The position numbers were made by a program, and so were the translations under genes. Positions 24,771-36,275 of a stretch of DNA of 64,000 nt are shown in pieces. This stretch comes from Lucifuga dentata (Eukaryota > Chordata > Actinopteri > Ophidiiformes > Bythitidae): the NCBI GenBank assembly GCA_014773175.1, contig VXCM01000822.1, positions 62,001-126,000 of the forward strand, in the 5' to 3' direction. The number at the start of each line of letters is the position of its first letter. Positions within the stretch are counted from its first letter, which is position 1. Under the pieces are notes generated by a model. It did no database searches. It had not been told where the DNA came from and saw only the letters and a list, made by a program, of their open reading frames with translations.

Positions 24771-25802
24771 TTGGGTTTTCACTTGGTTACAGTTTTAATC
24801 CCACTTCACTTCTTCAGAGGGTTGAAGTACATTATTTCACCCATGTGATTGGCAGCTGTGTATGTCCCCCAGCCATTGGTTTTATTTTAGTAGTGTGTAT
24901 CATTAGCTTTATTCATTTTAGGGCTGAAACAATTAGTTTTAATCACTTTGAAATTGTTTCTTACATCATTTATTGTCTAAAATAGTCAGATTTTAAAATT
25001 ATGAACTTGATCGATTACAGATTTGATAGTATGGGTTTTTTGACTAATGTCAAACAAACTAAACAATTTTAAGATGTCATGAGGGACAACTGACAACTTG
25101 TGATGGGCATTAATCATTTTTGATATTTGCTCTTATATTATCAGTGGTTCTCTTTTTGAACCAAATGCAACCAACACACTCTCAACAAGCCACCAACTCA
25201 TGCATGCTGTATTGAAATTAAGCTTGAAAGGTTCATGCCCATGTGGAACAGAAGCATACAGTTTACACACTATTTTCAACCAAAAAATTACAATAACTAT
25301 TTTAAACAACAATAATTTAAAACAACTTATTTCTAAATGAAACATATTTTAATTGTGAATAATTTGCCACTACAACAGAAGTCCAGTAGATTTTAAGTTT
25401 TGTATCTGCAGAAACTTCCAGAGTCAATTAATAGAGTCATTAAAAAGATAAATCAATGTCATTGTCAATGTCATAATAAATTGCCTCCCAGATTTATTTG
25501 AATGTTGAAGGAGTGATGGAATGTTGTGATTGTTAACTGCTTAAGTGCTTATAAATCAAGTTATATCTCTTGGCACAGATGCCTCAGGGGTGTATACTAG
25601 CACAACAAGAGCTGATAGTTAGATAACTGTCTAATAGTTTCTGGTGGCCAAATTCAGATTGTAGACAGGCTTTTTTTTCTCTTCAGAATGTATGGAAATA
25701 CTGGCAAATACTGGCCCCTCCTTCTTCACCACTTCTTGGACCCCTTTGAGTGTATTTTATCATGCTTTAAGGTTTTAAGGTTGAACTGACATTGCCAATT
25801 AC

Positions 25803-25840
<38 letters not shown>

Positions 25841-26442
25841 GTTGCCCTTTACCTGCATTTTAACCGCAGGAACTTGGGTCTAATTTTATTTCCTGGGTGT
25901 AGTTCCTGCTCCCAAAAAGATCCCTGCTTCTACTTCATCCCAGGAACTATTAGAGTGGAATTTATTGACTGTCATTGAATAGGAGTACAGATGGAATTTC
26001 TTCTAATACTATTCATGTTTAAATTACACTTTTCTTTTAGCCAACTTCCCCAACTGATGGGGGTGGGGGGGGGGGGNTTTTGTCTGTTTTTTTTTTTTCA
26101 CCTCTGCACCTCTCCTTTCCAACATCAAACATCATAGTCACACAAAAATTGATTACAAAGAAATTACAAAGAATGACGATTCATCACAATAGTGTTGTTG
26201 TCTTATATGCATATAATATGTCTCAAACCACATGTTTGCTGTTTAATAAGTTATCGGTTGTTATTTGCCTTTTTTCTTTTTTGTTTTTTTATGTATTTGT
26301 GGTGTTATCATCTTGATTATTGAGAGCAGTGGAAATGTAAAATCAAATTCTAGTTCTAGTTGCCTAACATTCTAGGATCCGTTTGGCCAAAAGCCTTATT
26401 GCTGGTTAACTTTGATGCTGATCTGTTACTTCTTGTTTCTAG
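24771..26442. other. Intron 1, part 8, up to the exon 2 acceptor
   Basis: Mostly A+T-rich. Bases 24920-25030 faintly resemble a fish repeat that in reverse orientation is clearer at 31003-31108. Poly-T lies at 25806-25834 and a G run with N at 26077. One copy of the exon 2 flanking direct repeat is at 25715-25770. No other gene was seen. Confidence 0.5.
25715..25770 (+). repeat. Direct repeat upstream of exon 2
   Basis: This 56-base segment (including ACTTCTTGGACCCCTTTGAG and TATTTTATCATGCTTTAA) recurs at 27488-27544 with one substitution and one inserted base. The two copies flank exon 2 in the same orientation, 1.77 kb apart. Confidence 0.9.
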
Positions 26443-26565
26443 ATGCATCCTTTGGGACTCTGTAACAATAATGATGAGGAGGACCTATATGAGTATGGCT
26501 GGGTCGGAGTGGTGAAGCTGGAGCAGCCAGAACTGGACCCCAGTTGTCTCACCGTACTGGGAAAG
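26443..26565 (+). CDS. znrf3: znrf3 exon 2: PA-like ectodomain segment
   Basis: This 123-base exon encodes 41 codons in phase 0, between an acceptor ending TTTCTAG and a donor GTAATG. It begins [20 protein letters not shown] and continues into a VGVVKLE strand typical of the protease-associated (PA) like ectodomain that binds R-spondin furin repeats. The ATG at its first codon is internal, because the exon follows a splice acceptor and the family has residues before it. Two cysteines, codons 7 and 35, are probably the ectodomain disulfide pair (inference from the family). As I recall the mammalian protein it has two residues where this exon has one, between the DP and the second cysteine, so this copy is one residue shorter. 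The exon sits between two copies of a 56-57 bp direct repeat at 25715 and 27488. Confidence 0.97.
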
Positions 26566-27487
26566 GTAATGAACTAGTTGTTGCATAATGCATCATGCAG
26601 TGATATCACTCCCGAGACGTAACAGGTTATCATGTCAATTTATTTAGGAGTGACGGATTCATTTTGAACCAAAAACATGTACAACTGAGATTGTACAATA
26701 CAGGGAGAACAATTGTGTGTTGAAGAACACATTGACTATACACACAGTATCACTTTACATACTGACAAATTAATTAATGATAATATACATGCAGCATATT
26801 ATTAGTTACAGAAATACTGGAGTTAAGTCGGGTCATTTCAGCTCTCTAGTGTAACTTATTATTTTATTTATGGGCATCATTGTAGTATTAAAGCTGTGAT
26901 TCATGTTGTCGCTTCATTAAATGCATCATTTAGTATAATCATGTTCATTGTATGGGGTTTTTAATATTGCTGCTGCTATTTACACCCAGCCTTCCTGTCG
27001 TGAATCTTAAATGAGGAAACATATCGGACAAGTTTTGTAGACGAGGGCCAAGTCCAGTCCTACACTAAAACAAATCAAATGGAGATATCCACTAGAAAAT
27101 GTCCTTAGTCTTGGCCTAGTCTTAATCCTTGTCCAAGAAATTGGCTTTCATAAGGAACAAACTGCCTAAGGTCTATGATGGAAGAGAAATTACTGATATT
27201 AGACTCAAGACGGCATGAAAATTGAAACACAAAATTCTACATCTGTAACAACAATCATTTATTTTTGTAATCAGTATGAGATCTTTAAGAATCAGATTCA
27301 AATAAACAACAACAAAGCTGCCAGATGTATGTAAAGATGCTATGATATTTGGCTTCTTTCCTCTGTAATACAATCTTTTTTAGACAGAGTGACAATTTAT
27401 GGAGTTATGGTTTTGTCTTTTTTCTTCCCAACACTGAGACAATAAGGTTGAACTGAATCTCTCCCTTGTCTCTCACCCACCGCTGCA

Positions 27488-27544
27488 CCCCTCCTTCTTC
27501 CCCACTTCTTGGACCCCTTTGAGTGGTATTTTATCATGCTTTAA
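27488..27544 (+). repeat. Direct repeat downstream of exon 2
   Basis: Second copy of the 56-57 base repeat at 25715-25770. The word TAAGGTTGAACTGA also occurs beside both copies (about 25779 and 27446), but on opposite sides. Confidence 0.9.
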
Positions 27545-27791
27545 TTAAGTGTTCCTCTTAATGGAATGTACCAACATTCCCTGGAGGATGGGGGGTTAGC
27601 CATTGTCTCATTTATCGTGTGCATGGCTGGTGACAGAAAGAGAGCAGCTATTCATAATTTAAAGAGCCCTTGTGCCGTATAGACATGCTAATGGTGCACT
27701 TTATCCCGTGATGGTTGCTGGTACGTAGCTGATGCTTAGACCAAGACCTGAAAACTGAGGTAATGTGGAGCTAAAGCACTTGAACCCCCCN

Positions 27792-27823
<32 letters not shown>

Positions 27824-28817
27824 ACCTCAGAACGAATTATTGGGGTGGCTTCACTTTGCTTAATGGCCATGGTGTCATTGAAGTGATGCTTCCATGTTTG
27901 CGGAACGCTTACACTTCCAGAGAGAAACCAAGGGATTTATAACTTGTTTGCTGGAGCCATTGTAGGTTAGCAGTGCTTTATAACTTAGCAACAAAAAATA
28001 CTCATTTGTAATTGGTTGATTTGAGTTGAGTCCATTAAAATCATCTGTCAGGACATCTCAAACAAAATCCTGGTCAACAGTTTAACCAAGGTCTTAATTA
28101 AACTGTAGGTAACCATAGCAACAATGGGTGCTTTTGGACCAAAGGTTTGGAACTAAATTATGATCTAGTTTACCTGGAACTAACCAGAGTAGGAACTTTG
28201 TGGTTTTGTGGTTGTTTGTTTGGGAGTATGAAACTCAGTGTGTGGACTACTTTTTGTCCATACTGCTGAACTCTGATGTAATCCTGCAGTTGACCCCAAC
28301 ATGGGTTGGATGGGCACACCATCCTATTTTTTTGTCCTACAAAAAGAAGATAAACATGTGTATAAAAATGGCAGTTGTCCACTTGGGAAAGCTTGCACGT
28401 GACAATCAGTGATGTTTGTTGATGTTTGTTCAGGCACAGTTCCTGAACCATCAGAGAATACCTACCCTGGAGTAGGATGTAAGGATAGGTCACATGAGGG
28501 TAGATGGAATAAGGGCTTTGGAATGTGTCCAGAGAAACCAGTCAAAACACAGCACTAATGAGCTGGCCATTTTTATAAATGTTGGGTTTGGTGCTTCGCT
28601 CAGGGACACTGTAGTCTTAGCCTGTTGACCTTTTGGCCTCCAGCCAGCTTCTCTAACCTCTGGGCTTTTCTGTTTTCCTCATCTTCATTCAAACATGACC
28701 ATAATTAGAGGAGGGAAAGCCCATTGTTGCATCTTGACAGAACCTTGCCCACGGCCAGAACACAGCTGGGTGCTTTGCTTGGCACCATTGCTTTTGCCAG
28801 GCCAGACAGAGCAGCAT

Positions 28818-28950
28818 TTACCCCCCTGCCAGTCTGCCTGCTCAGCCCAGCCAGCCAGGCTGCCGTGCCCAGCCCGGGCGGGANTTACCCCCCTGCCAGT
28901 CTGCCTGCTCAGCCCAGCCAGCCAGGCTGCCGTGCCCAGCCCGGGCGGGA
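28818..28950 (+). repeat. 66-bp duplicate around N at 28884
   Basis: Bases 28818-28883 equal 28885-28950. G+C-rich. Confidence 0.88.
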
Positions 28951-31002
28951 TACGATGCCCACTCCTACACATTCACTCCGCCTGGTCTGGCCTCAGGCTC
29001 TGAAGTCCCCCACCCCTGCCCAGCCCTACCCGTCTGGCCCCAGACTGAACCCAAGAGCCCACTCCACTCTGCTGACACTTTGCCACAAAAGTGTTGAGGT
29101 CTTGTTGGGACAATTTAGATTCCACTCAATTACAAAATCCCAGTAAATGCACAAAACTGAATGGGGGGATGCTGCTTACTCTAATTCATGTCTAAATATA
29201 AAGTGTCTGGGAACACAAGGCTGGTCAACATGTAGCAACAAGTGAAAAGTTCTGTTAAAATAATTTTATAAGATCCCTCGAAGACCCTAAAAATAATATA
29301 AAATAAAGTGATGTTAAAGGCCACTTAATGCTGACTTTGTTGTGTAGTTGATTTTTGTGGATTTTGTTATTTTTTCAGGGAGCTCTTTTACTTTGAGGTT
29401 TGTAAGAAATCCTGTACGGCACATCGATAAGAAATTTTTAAATTTCTCATCCGAGCAACTCGGAAAATTGAGATCATTGCAGAAAGATGCTCTGACATCA
29501 GAACATTTTGGTGTAGAGGAAGTAGAGGAAGAGGAGGAAGAGAGGGCAGTCATGCAGGCCTCTGAAGTTCACTTGCAGACCTCACCAAAGTGCTGACGTG
29601 TCACATATATGTACACAGTTTTTTCCTGCACTTCCTGTCTGGTTCCTGAGAGAGTTGTAGGGCCGTTGAGCCTCTGACCTCCACCGCCTCCTCCTGTGGC
29701 ACATCAGTAACTCCTCCTCCAGCAGAATGGAAACCAGGAGTGAATAGCTAAGAGTTTGACGAGATCTTCAAAGCGGTTTTGTGTTATCTTAGTTGGTGCT
29801 ACACGAGATGACACTTCAGTGCAGCTCATGGTGCCAGTAGAACTCTGTTCTCTGTGGGACTCATAAATCATTGGAACAGTTCATTGTTTTGGCATCAACA
29901 GCACAGTGACAATTAAAAATAGTCACATTACAAAAGTAATATGGAAAATTTGTCCCAATGTAGTGCAGTATATGGAACATTTAGAAAATGAAAACTAGCA
30001 AAGGTGTTTTTGTTTTTTTTTCACAACACTAAGACAAACATTCTGTTCCATTTGCTACATACTGTAATTTTACCTACTTTAATAACATTTTGCTTGCTGG
30101 TTTCACCTGCATTGTGAACAGCCAATCACAGTCCCAAGTCCTTACTGTGAAACAAGTAGAAATTATGCAGTGTGGACGTTTTCATCTTACTTTAACATGA
30201 ATTTGTTCTTTTCAAATGGAGCTGCAGCAATTAAAAGCTGCGTATCTCAGCTTCTTTCTTTCTTTCTGTCTTTCTTTCTTTCTTTCTTTCTTTTGTAAAT
30301 GTTGCGTATGTATGTCTGATGAAAATATCATCATCTATGTCGTTCCCCCCCNCTCACATTATTTCCCCCCCAATACCCTCAGCTGTAATGCTCTCCCCTA
30401 CGCACACATGCATCTGTTCTCATGTTGGATTATTTATTCCAGTCAATATCATATTCTTGGTTCTCGTTTCACCCGCTGTATGATTTTCTCAGAATTCACC
30501 TCCCTCCCTTCTGCTTCACACATCAATTTTTGGCCGCCACTCTGTAACATGAAATCATGCTACAGGCTGTCGCCGCTGGCCCAGGCCTGGTCGGGGTCTT
30601 TGTTGCTGAGCCTGTGTGATATCGCTGCTTTCAAGTGCCGCGGTGTCAGTCCAACGGCCACACGAGGCCAAAGCACGCCGGCTTTTCCCCTTTCATCCCG
30701 CCTGCTATACTGTGGGCTATCATGACATCAGCCCCAACCCGTCCACCCAGGAGAAGAGGAGGCGTGAGAGTTAGAGGACACAGGGAGGGGTGGAGGACCT
30801 GGGGGGGGGGATTCTTAAGGCCATGATAAAGGTGAATGTGTGAATTGATTAGTCAGTCTACCCATTTTTAATACATTAAATATGTTTAAGTCATTTATTA
30901 ATAAAATATTTGCTGCTTTTTCTCTGTTTTATAATATCGTAAACTGAATCTCTTTAGGGTTTTTTTGTTGTTGTTGTTGTTTGAAGTGCATTTGTGTCTG
31001 TT

Positions 31003-31108
31003 ATGTTGGCATTTTAGAAATGAAACCAATTAAATGATAAAATAACCAAAATAACTGATAGATTAAATGATAATAAAAATGATCATTAGTTACAGGCTTA
31101 GATTTATG
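31003..31108 (-). repeat. Diverged dispersed fish repeat
   Basis: In reverse complement this reads GCCTGTAACTAATGATCATT and continues with alternating ATTATC/TTTAATC words, like a widespread teleost element whose consensus begins GCTGCAACTAACGATTATTT. It is short and diverged. Confidence 0.45.
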
Positions 31109-31151
31109 TGCTGATCAGTCAGGAAGAAGCTGGAAAAAAGCTGCAGACCCT

Positions 31152-31189
<38 letters not shown>

Positions 31190-31194
31190 GATCT

Positions 31195-31440
31195 ACAAGG
31201 TTTTACTTTGCAATAAGGAGATTAATGTAATAAGAATCTAGTAACTAGTAACTGCAAAGTAACTAATAACTACAGCAGTCAGATCAGTGTATGGTTAAAA
31301 TTTACAATATTTCCCTCTGAAATGAAGCGGAGGTAAACCAGGAAATTATCCAAAATAATCAAATAAAAGCGTCATAATGAAGCAGTACTTAAGTACAATA
31401 GTATTTTAAGTACAGTACTAGAGTAAATGCACTCTACGAT
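31195..31440 (-). repeat. Family C repeat, reverse copy
   Basis: ACTAGTAACTGCAAAGTAAC, ATTTCCCTCTGAAATG and ACTTAAGTACAATAGTA are reverse-strand family C words. The copy lies beside the poly-T at 31156-31188. Confidence 0.5.
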
Positions 31441-32014
31441 CAGTAAATCTTATTCTACTTGCACAGGAAGAAAAATGCGACCCTTCCTCCCACGCAGCTT
31501 GTGTAAAGCGAGCCTCTTGGCTGCTGTAGCATGTAAACCTCCCTGGTATGTGCTTGTTGTGTGTGGCCTGCCGCTGCCCTTGACCAGCTCATCTCTGAAC
31601 TACGATCGGCTCCACCTGAAACTCCGGCCAAACACAACATTTCACAGAAACGGAGCGCAACTGGCCTGAGACAGGCTGCTACAAAGAACCTAAAATAACT
31701 CCAAAGTTTCAAGAGCTTTATTGACGTCCTCCCAGAAATAAAGCTCGCTACTTTAAAGGTTTTGCCAGAGGCTGACTGCCATAAAAAGTGCATCCTGTGT
31801 GGGAAGTTTTCTCTTTGACACACACAAATACAACTGTAAAACCACCATTGCCGTGGAAGAATGTGAGCGAACAGAGGATGAGTGTCGCCGTGTCTTTTTC
31901 TACAGCAGACCTCCTCCTCACTGCAAAGTCGCTTATGGACTCCGAACTTTCTAGCATTTCAGTCAGAGATGCAGAGAGGGTGTAGTGAATGCCTGTGTGT
32001 GTGCATGGATTTTG

Positions 32015-32530
32015 CAGTGGTGGAATCTTGTACTCAAATCAATCATTAATACCTAAGTAAAAAAAATCGATATTACAATGTAACATTACTCCATGACAAA
32101 TAAGAGGCCTGAATTCAATATTTTACTTGGGTAAAATAAAATAAACAAGTATTATTAAAAAATACTGTAAAAGTATTGATATTGGACAAGAGTGCAATTT
32201 CATTTTGTTTATGGAAGTGAAAGAGTGAAAATAAGGAAGGAAGAAAAAGGAGAAAGAAAAAAGTCAGATATAAGAAGGAAAGTATTGAAGGAATAAAGAT
32301 GGAAAGAAAGGGCAGAAGGAAACAAAGATAGCAGTGACCTTTAATGAGTTTATTTCATGTTTATGTAAAATCTGAATCTGCAAAGTAACTAGTAAATACA
32401 GCCATCAGATAAATGTAGAGGAATTAAAAACACAATATTTCCAAAGCCTTCCAAAATGGAAATATGTAAATACTCAAGTATCAGTACCTTAAAATTGTAC
32501 TATGTAAATGTACATAGTTCCTTTCCATCT
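32015..32530 (-). repeat. Family C repeat with GGAA-rich middle
   Basis: Starts GCAGTGGTGGAATCTTGTAC, has a purine tract (about 32230-32330, GGAA-type) and ends with CTCAAGTATCAGTACC. Purine strand and word order indicate reverse orientation for the second half. Confidence 0.5.
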
Positions 32531-33250
32531 ATGGGAATGAAAGAAGGAGACAGAGACAGACAAGGGTTACAAGGATAGTGTATGTGTGTGTGCATGTGTG
32601 TGTGTACACGCCTGTGAGTGTGAGAAGAAGACAGAGCCTTACATAAAAGAGAGGAGATGGCAGCAGACAGATGAGTGTGATATGGAGGGCGACTGGCCGC
32701 GAGCCTGCGGCCAGGTTAGCTGTTCCTACACACTCAGGTGTGTGTTAGAGGTCGTCCTTAGGCCAAGACAGTTCCAGTAAGGTGTCAGCCACAGGGCTCG
32801 TTTTAAAGACGCTACAACACTGGATTTTACCGGCTGACTTTTAGCCTCTTTTTCAAATGGCTTCTTACTGTGTGCTGCCCTTCAGGCAACCTTTCCCCTG
32901 GGAATTACCCTCATACAAGCTATTTAGCATCAGCAGAATCCATTTAGAGGCAAAAGCAGCCTGGATTATGTTCTTTATCATCATATTTAATATATCTACA
33001 AAATGTACTTTTCCTATTTTATTTTCCTACAGAATAATTCCTAAAGCCTGATGTTGGGATGTAAACATCAGTCTCTAGTGTAGAATTTAAACACTTTTTG
33101 TAAGTCTCTGTCCACCCAAAGCTCCTTCCTGCAACTGTGTAAAACTTTAACAATAAACACGATTGCAAACCTGTTGCAATATGAACATAAGCTGTTGAAG
33201 AAATGGCCACTTAAAGAGCAACTTAACACCAAATCCATTTTTTTGAGATA

Positions 33251-33615
33251 TTAAAGGAACCATACCAGTAGTTTTTGCATGTCTACACCTAATAAATACA
33301 TTACTGTCTACCATTTCCCAAAATATAAAAGTATATTTTCTTTTTCATGTTATGTTGTCAAATCCCCTAACCTTTCAAAATCAAACATTCAGATGATATA
33401 CCCACCTTAACATTCAATGAAGAAGGCACAGCCATTCTAGTTTCTCTAAAAGCTATATTCTCCTGGGACTATATTTCCTGCAGAGACAGACACTTTTTTA
33501 TGTGTAGCTTCATGTCGGATTGATTATAACTTTGACAAAAATAACAATTTGGAGTTTACTGTGATGGATTATGTATCTCAGGCATGTTTCAAACCTTAAA
33601 ATTTGCTGGAATTCA
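33251..33615 (+). mobile_element. Family A element, copy 3 (3' truncated)
   Basis: It begins TTAAAGGAACCATACC and follows family A through CTTTCAAAATCAAACATTCAG, GGACTATATTTCC and GGATTATGTATCTC. The right terminus is missing after about 33615. Confidence 0.65.
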
Positions 33616-35814
33616 AACCTCTATTTGTTGTTGTGAGCACAGTCGGTCATCCTGGCCATGTCAGAAGAACTAGTGGCCTGGCAGGTTGGCCTGTGTTTAG
33701 CTGCAGCCTGTGCATGACTGTGTCACTCTGTTCAGCTCTCACTCTTTTTTCTACCTCCATTCTCCTTTCTCTGTCTTCAAAGACATTAAAGCTGACATTT
33801 TTGAAAGCACAAAGAAAATTGCTGTATTTTCACACTCCCGCTTCCATTGTATTTTGTTAAATTGCGGTGCAGCCACAATAGTGATTGATTAACAGTGGTG
33901 GCTTTGGTTCGATACAGCTGGAGCTTGTTTTTTCTCCACAAAACTGGCAGAAAAAAAGCTTCTGATAATAAAACCAGAAAGATGCAAGAAGGATATTGAT
34001 GAGACATTTTTCCTCCAATGCTTAGATGTCTCTGAAAATGATGCTTATTTCCTTTCAGTTGATACCAGCCAGGTGCTGCAAGTGGAAATTCAGTTTTACG
34101 CTGTTCAAATCAGAGAGGGCTCTCATAGGCAGCTGTATCATTAAGTGTGATGGCGTAGTGACTTCTTAAACTTCTCTTGCGTTGTCAGATTCTCTGAGTT
34201 GGATTCTGTTACTCTGTATGTGTACACACAGGTAAAAACTTTGATTCTAATCTGATTAAATGTGATGTAAACACTATATTCAGATTAAAATCTGCAGAAA
34301 CCAATGTCAATGTACTTTGTGTAACAGGCCGAGATCATGCAATGTAAACTGATTTACTCAATCTCGTAAACAATCCATTGGCTAACATTTGCTATAAGAA
34401 TTCTGTGCGTGCATTTCCTCACCTGGCGAAATTTTTCTCATAAGCCAATTAAGCAACAAATCATGTATATTAATCCTTTTAATTCCATCCATGAGGTCTG
34501 CATTTGGTTTGGAGGAACTGATCCGAGACACAAGGTGGGCCAGATCCAAATTATATTCAGTCGAATCAGGTCCAGTTAGGGTCCCATGTCTGTATCCATA
34601 TGTTTCATACCCAAGTGGATCCAAATGGACTCCCTATCAGCTTTGATCACATGGTACGTCATAATCACTACAGGAGAAAACGTGCTTGTTCACTGGTGGC
34701 GATGGTCTCTCTTTATTTGGATCTCTTCAGGTTAACCACTTTCTGGCTGTCATCAAACCAGTTTTGAATGTCTTCAGGTCCATTTCAGGTCACATGTCTT
34801 TTTTTGAAAAATTTATTCATGCGTTTCTCACTTGGATAGGTTTTCCAGGGTTCGGTCCAAACTTTTGGATTTGTGAAGAACCCTACTGTGTATACAACTT
34901 TTTCTGCTTTTTTTTCCCTTAGTTGATGTACAGACAAACATCAGATGATAGTGTGCAGGTAAACGTACGAGTGTTAACACCACCAGTTGCCCCAAACACA
35001 TGGCAAAAACACTTAAAAACACGGCAGTGGGGAGGGAGGGATGGAAAGAGAAATTGAAAAAGATAGGAGGAGCAGTTGGAGAGAAGAAAAAGGGAGAGAA
35101 AAGCTTGTGAAGCGCTGAGCACTCGGGGGCCTCTCTGCCTCTCAGGCTCTCCTTTCATGTTTGTCTACGCCTCAACTTGCTGATATTATCTTGGCCGCTC
35201 TTCCTGGCGGGGTGTCGGCAGAGGTTTTCAGCATGGTCAGGCAGGGGTCTCTCTCNCTCTCTCTCTCTCTCTCGCTCTCTGTTTTTCCATGTCTCTCACT
35301 CTCTGTCAGGCTGTGTAGGAAACCCTCATCCACCTTCCTACTTCAACCCCCCCCCTTTAAAAAAGTCCTCCTCCTAAATCACTGCTTCACCATGTTTCAC
35401 GGCACTTGGAGGCTCCCGGGATCCCACTGCGTTGGTTTCCATGGTCACTGGGAAGCTCCTTGTGTCATGTGGCTCAAAGTGAGCCGTCCCTGGGCCGAAT
35501 TACCCAGCCTTCAATGGGAGGCCAAATGACCATTATTAGACTTCACAGCTCAGACCCCTATTTAAAGAGAGAAGAAAGAAGCCCTAGGGACTTAAGATGA
35601 GAGACAGAGAGAGTGAGGGATGGAGGGGGAGAAGAGAGAGAGAGAGAGAGAGAGAGAAAAGAGAAGAGGAAGGGAAATGAGAGGAAAGAGAAGAAAGAAG
35701 GGCTGTTAGCACTACTGAGGAGTTGTTTCTTTGCATTTTTTCATTATATTTGAGTCATTACAAAAAAGTAAACTCTGAAGGAAACAGGCTGATCAGCTGC
35801 TTTCCAGAGGTGGA

Positions 35815-36275
35815 AAAGAACTAAATGTCAAGTACTATAGTTGCAATTTTACACTACATTACTTGGGAATTTCCCTTATTTTTTACAACTATGAGTTACT
35901 TTGCAAGATAAATCATTTATTAACTTGGATCAGTTTCAACATTAAAGTGCAGCATACATATTAAAGTGTCAGTAATCTGACAGTCAGCTCTTTTCTGTAA
36001 AATGCACTTTTAGTTTTGCTACTTAAATACCCTTGATGTCAAATTGTTTTCACTGCAGAGTTTTCCTTAGAATCTCAAAATCAACTGCTATTTTTTTTTA
36101 AATTAGATGTTTTTAAGAAAGTAAGATGTTTGAAGACTGAATAATAGATAAAACAACTTGAGATGGAGTAGTCTGTACTTTTACTTGAATTTTAAATGCA
36201 GTACTTTTACTTGGAAACAAGTATTTTTATACTGTGGTATTGCTGCTTTTACTTTTACTTAAATACTTCAGCTAC
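35815..36275 (+). repeat. Family C repeat
   Basis: TGTCAAGTACTATAGTTGC, TTACTTTGCAAGATAAATC, GCAGTACTTTTACTTGGA and ACTTTTACTTAAATACTTC are family C words. No TTCC tract is expanded here. Confidence 0.5.

Larger units (their letters stand above)
26566..33250. other. Intron 2, part 1: no gene
   Basis: Bases 27560-27780 and 30430-30760 are repeat-poor and G+C-balanced, so are candidate conserved non-coding blocks. Bases 28818-28950 are a 66 bp duplicate around the N at 28884. A TTTC-rich tract lies at 30250-30295, poly-T at 31156-31188, and family C repeats at about 31195-31440 and 32015-32530. Small ORFs on both strands have no recognisable homologue. Confidence 0.5.

Noticed and set aside
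1..26442. znrf3 exon 1 inside the window
   Set aside because: I looked for a signal peptide and the first ectodomain strand before exon 2 and found none, so exon 1 must be upstream.
30216..30725. 169-codon + strand ORF in intron 2
   Set aside because: Starts across a TTTC tract and crosses an N; no domain or homologue recognised.
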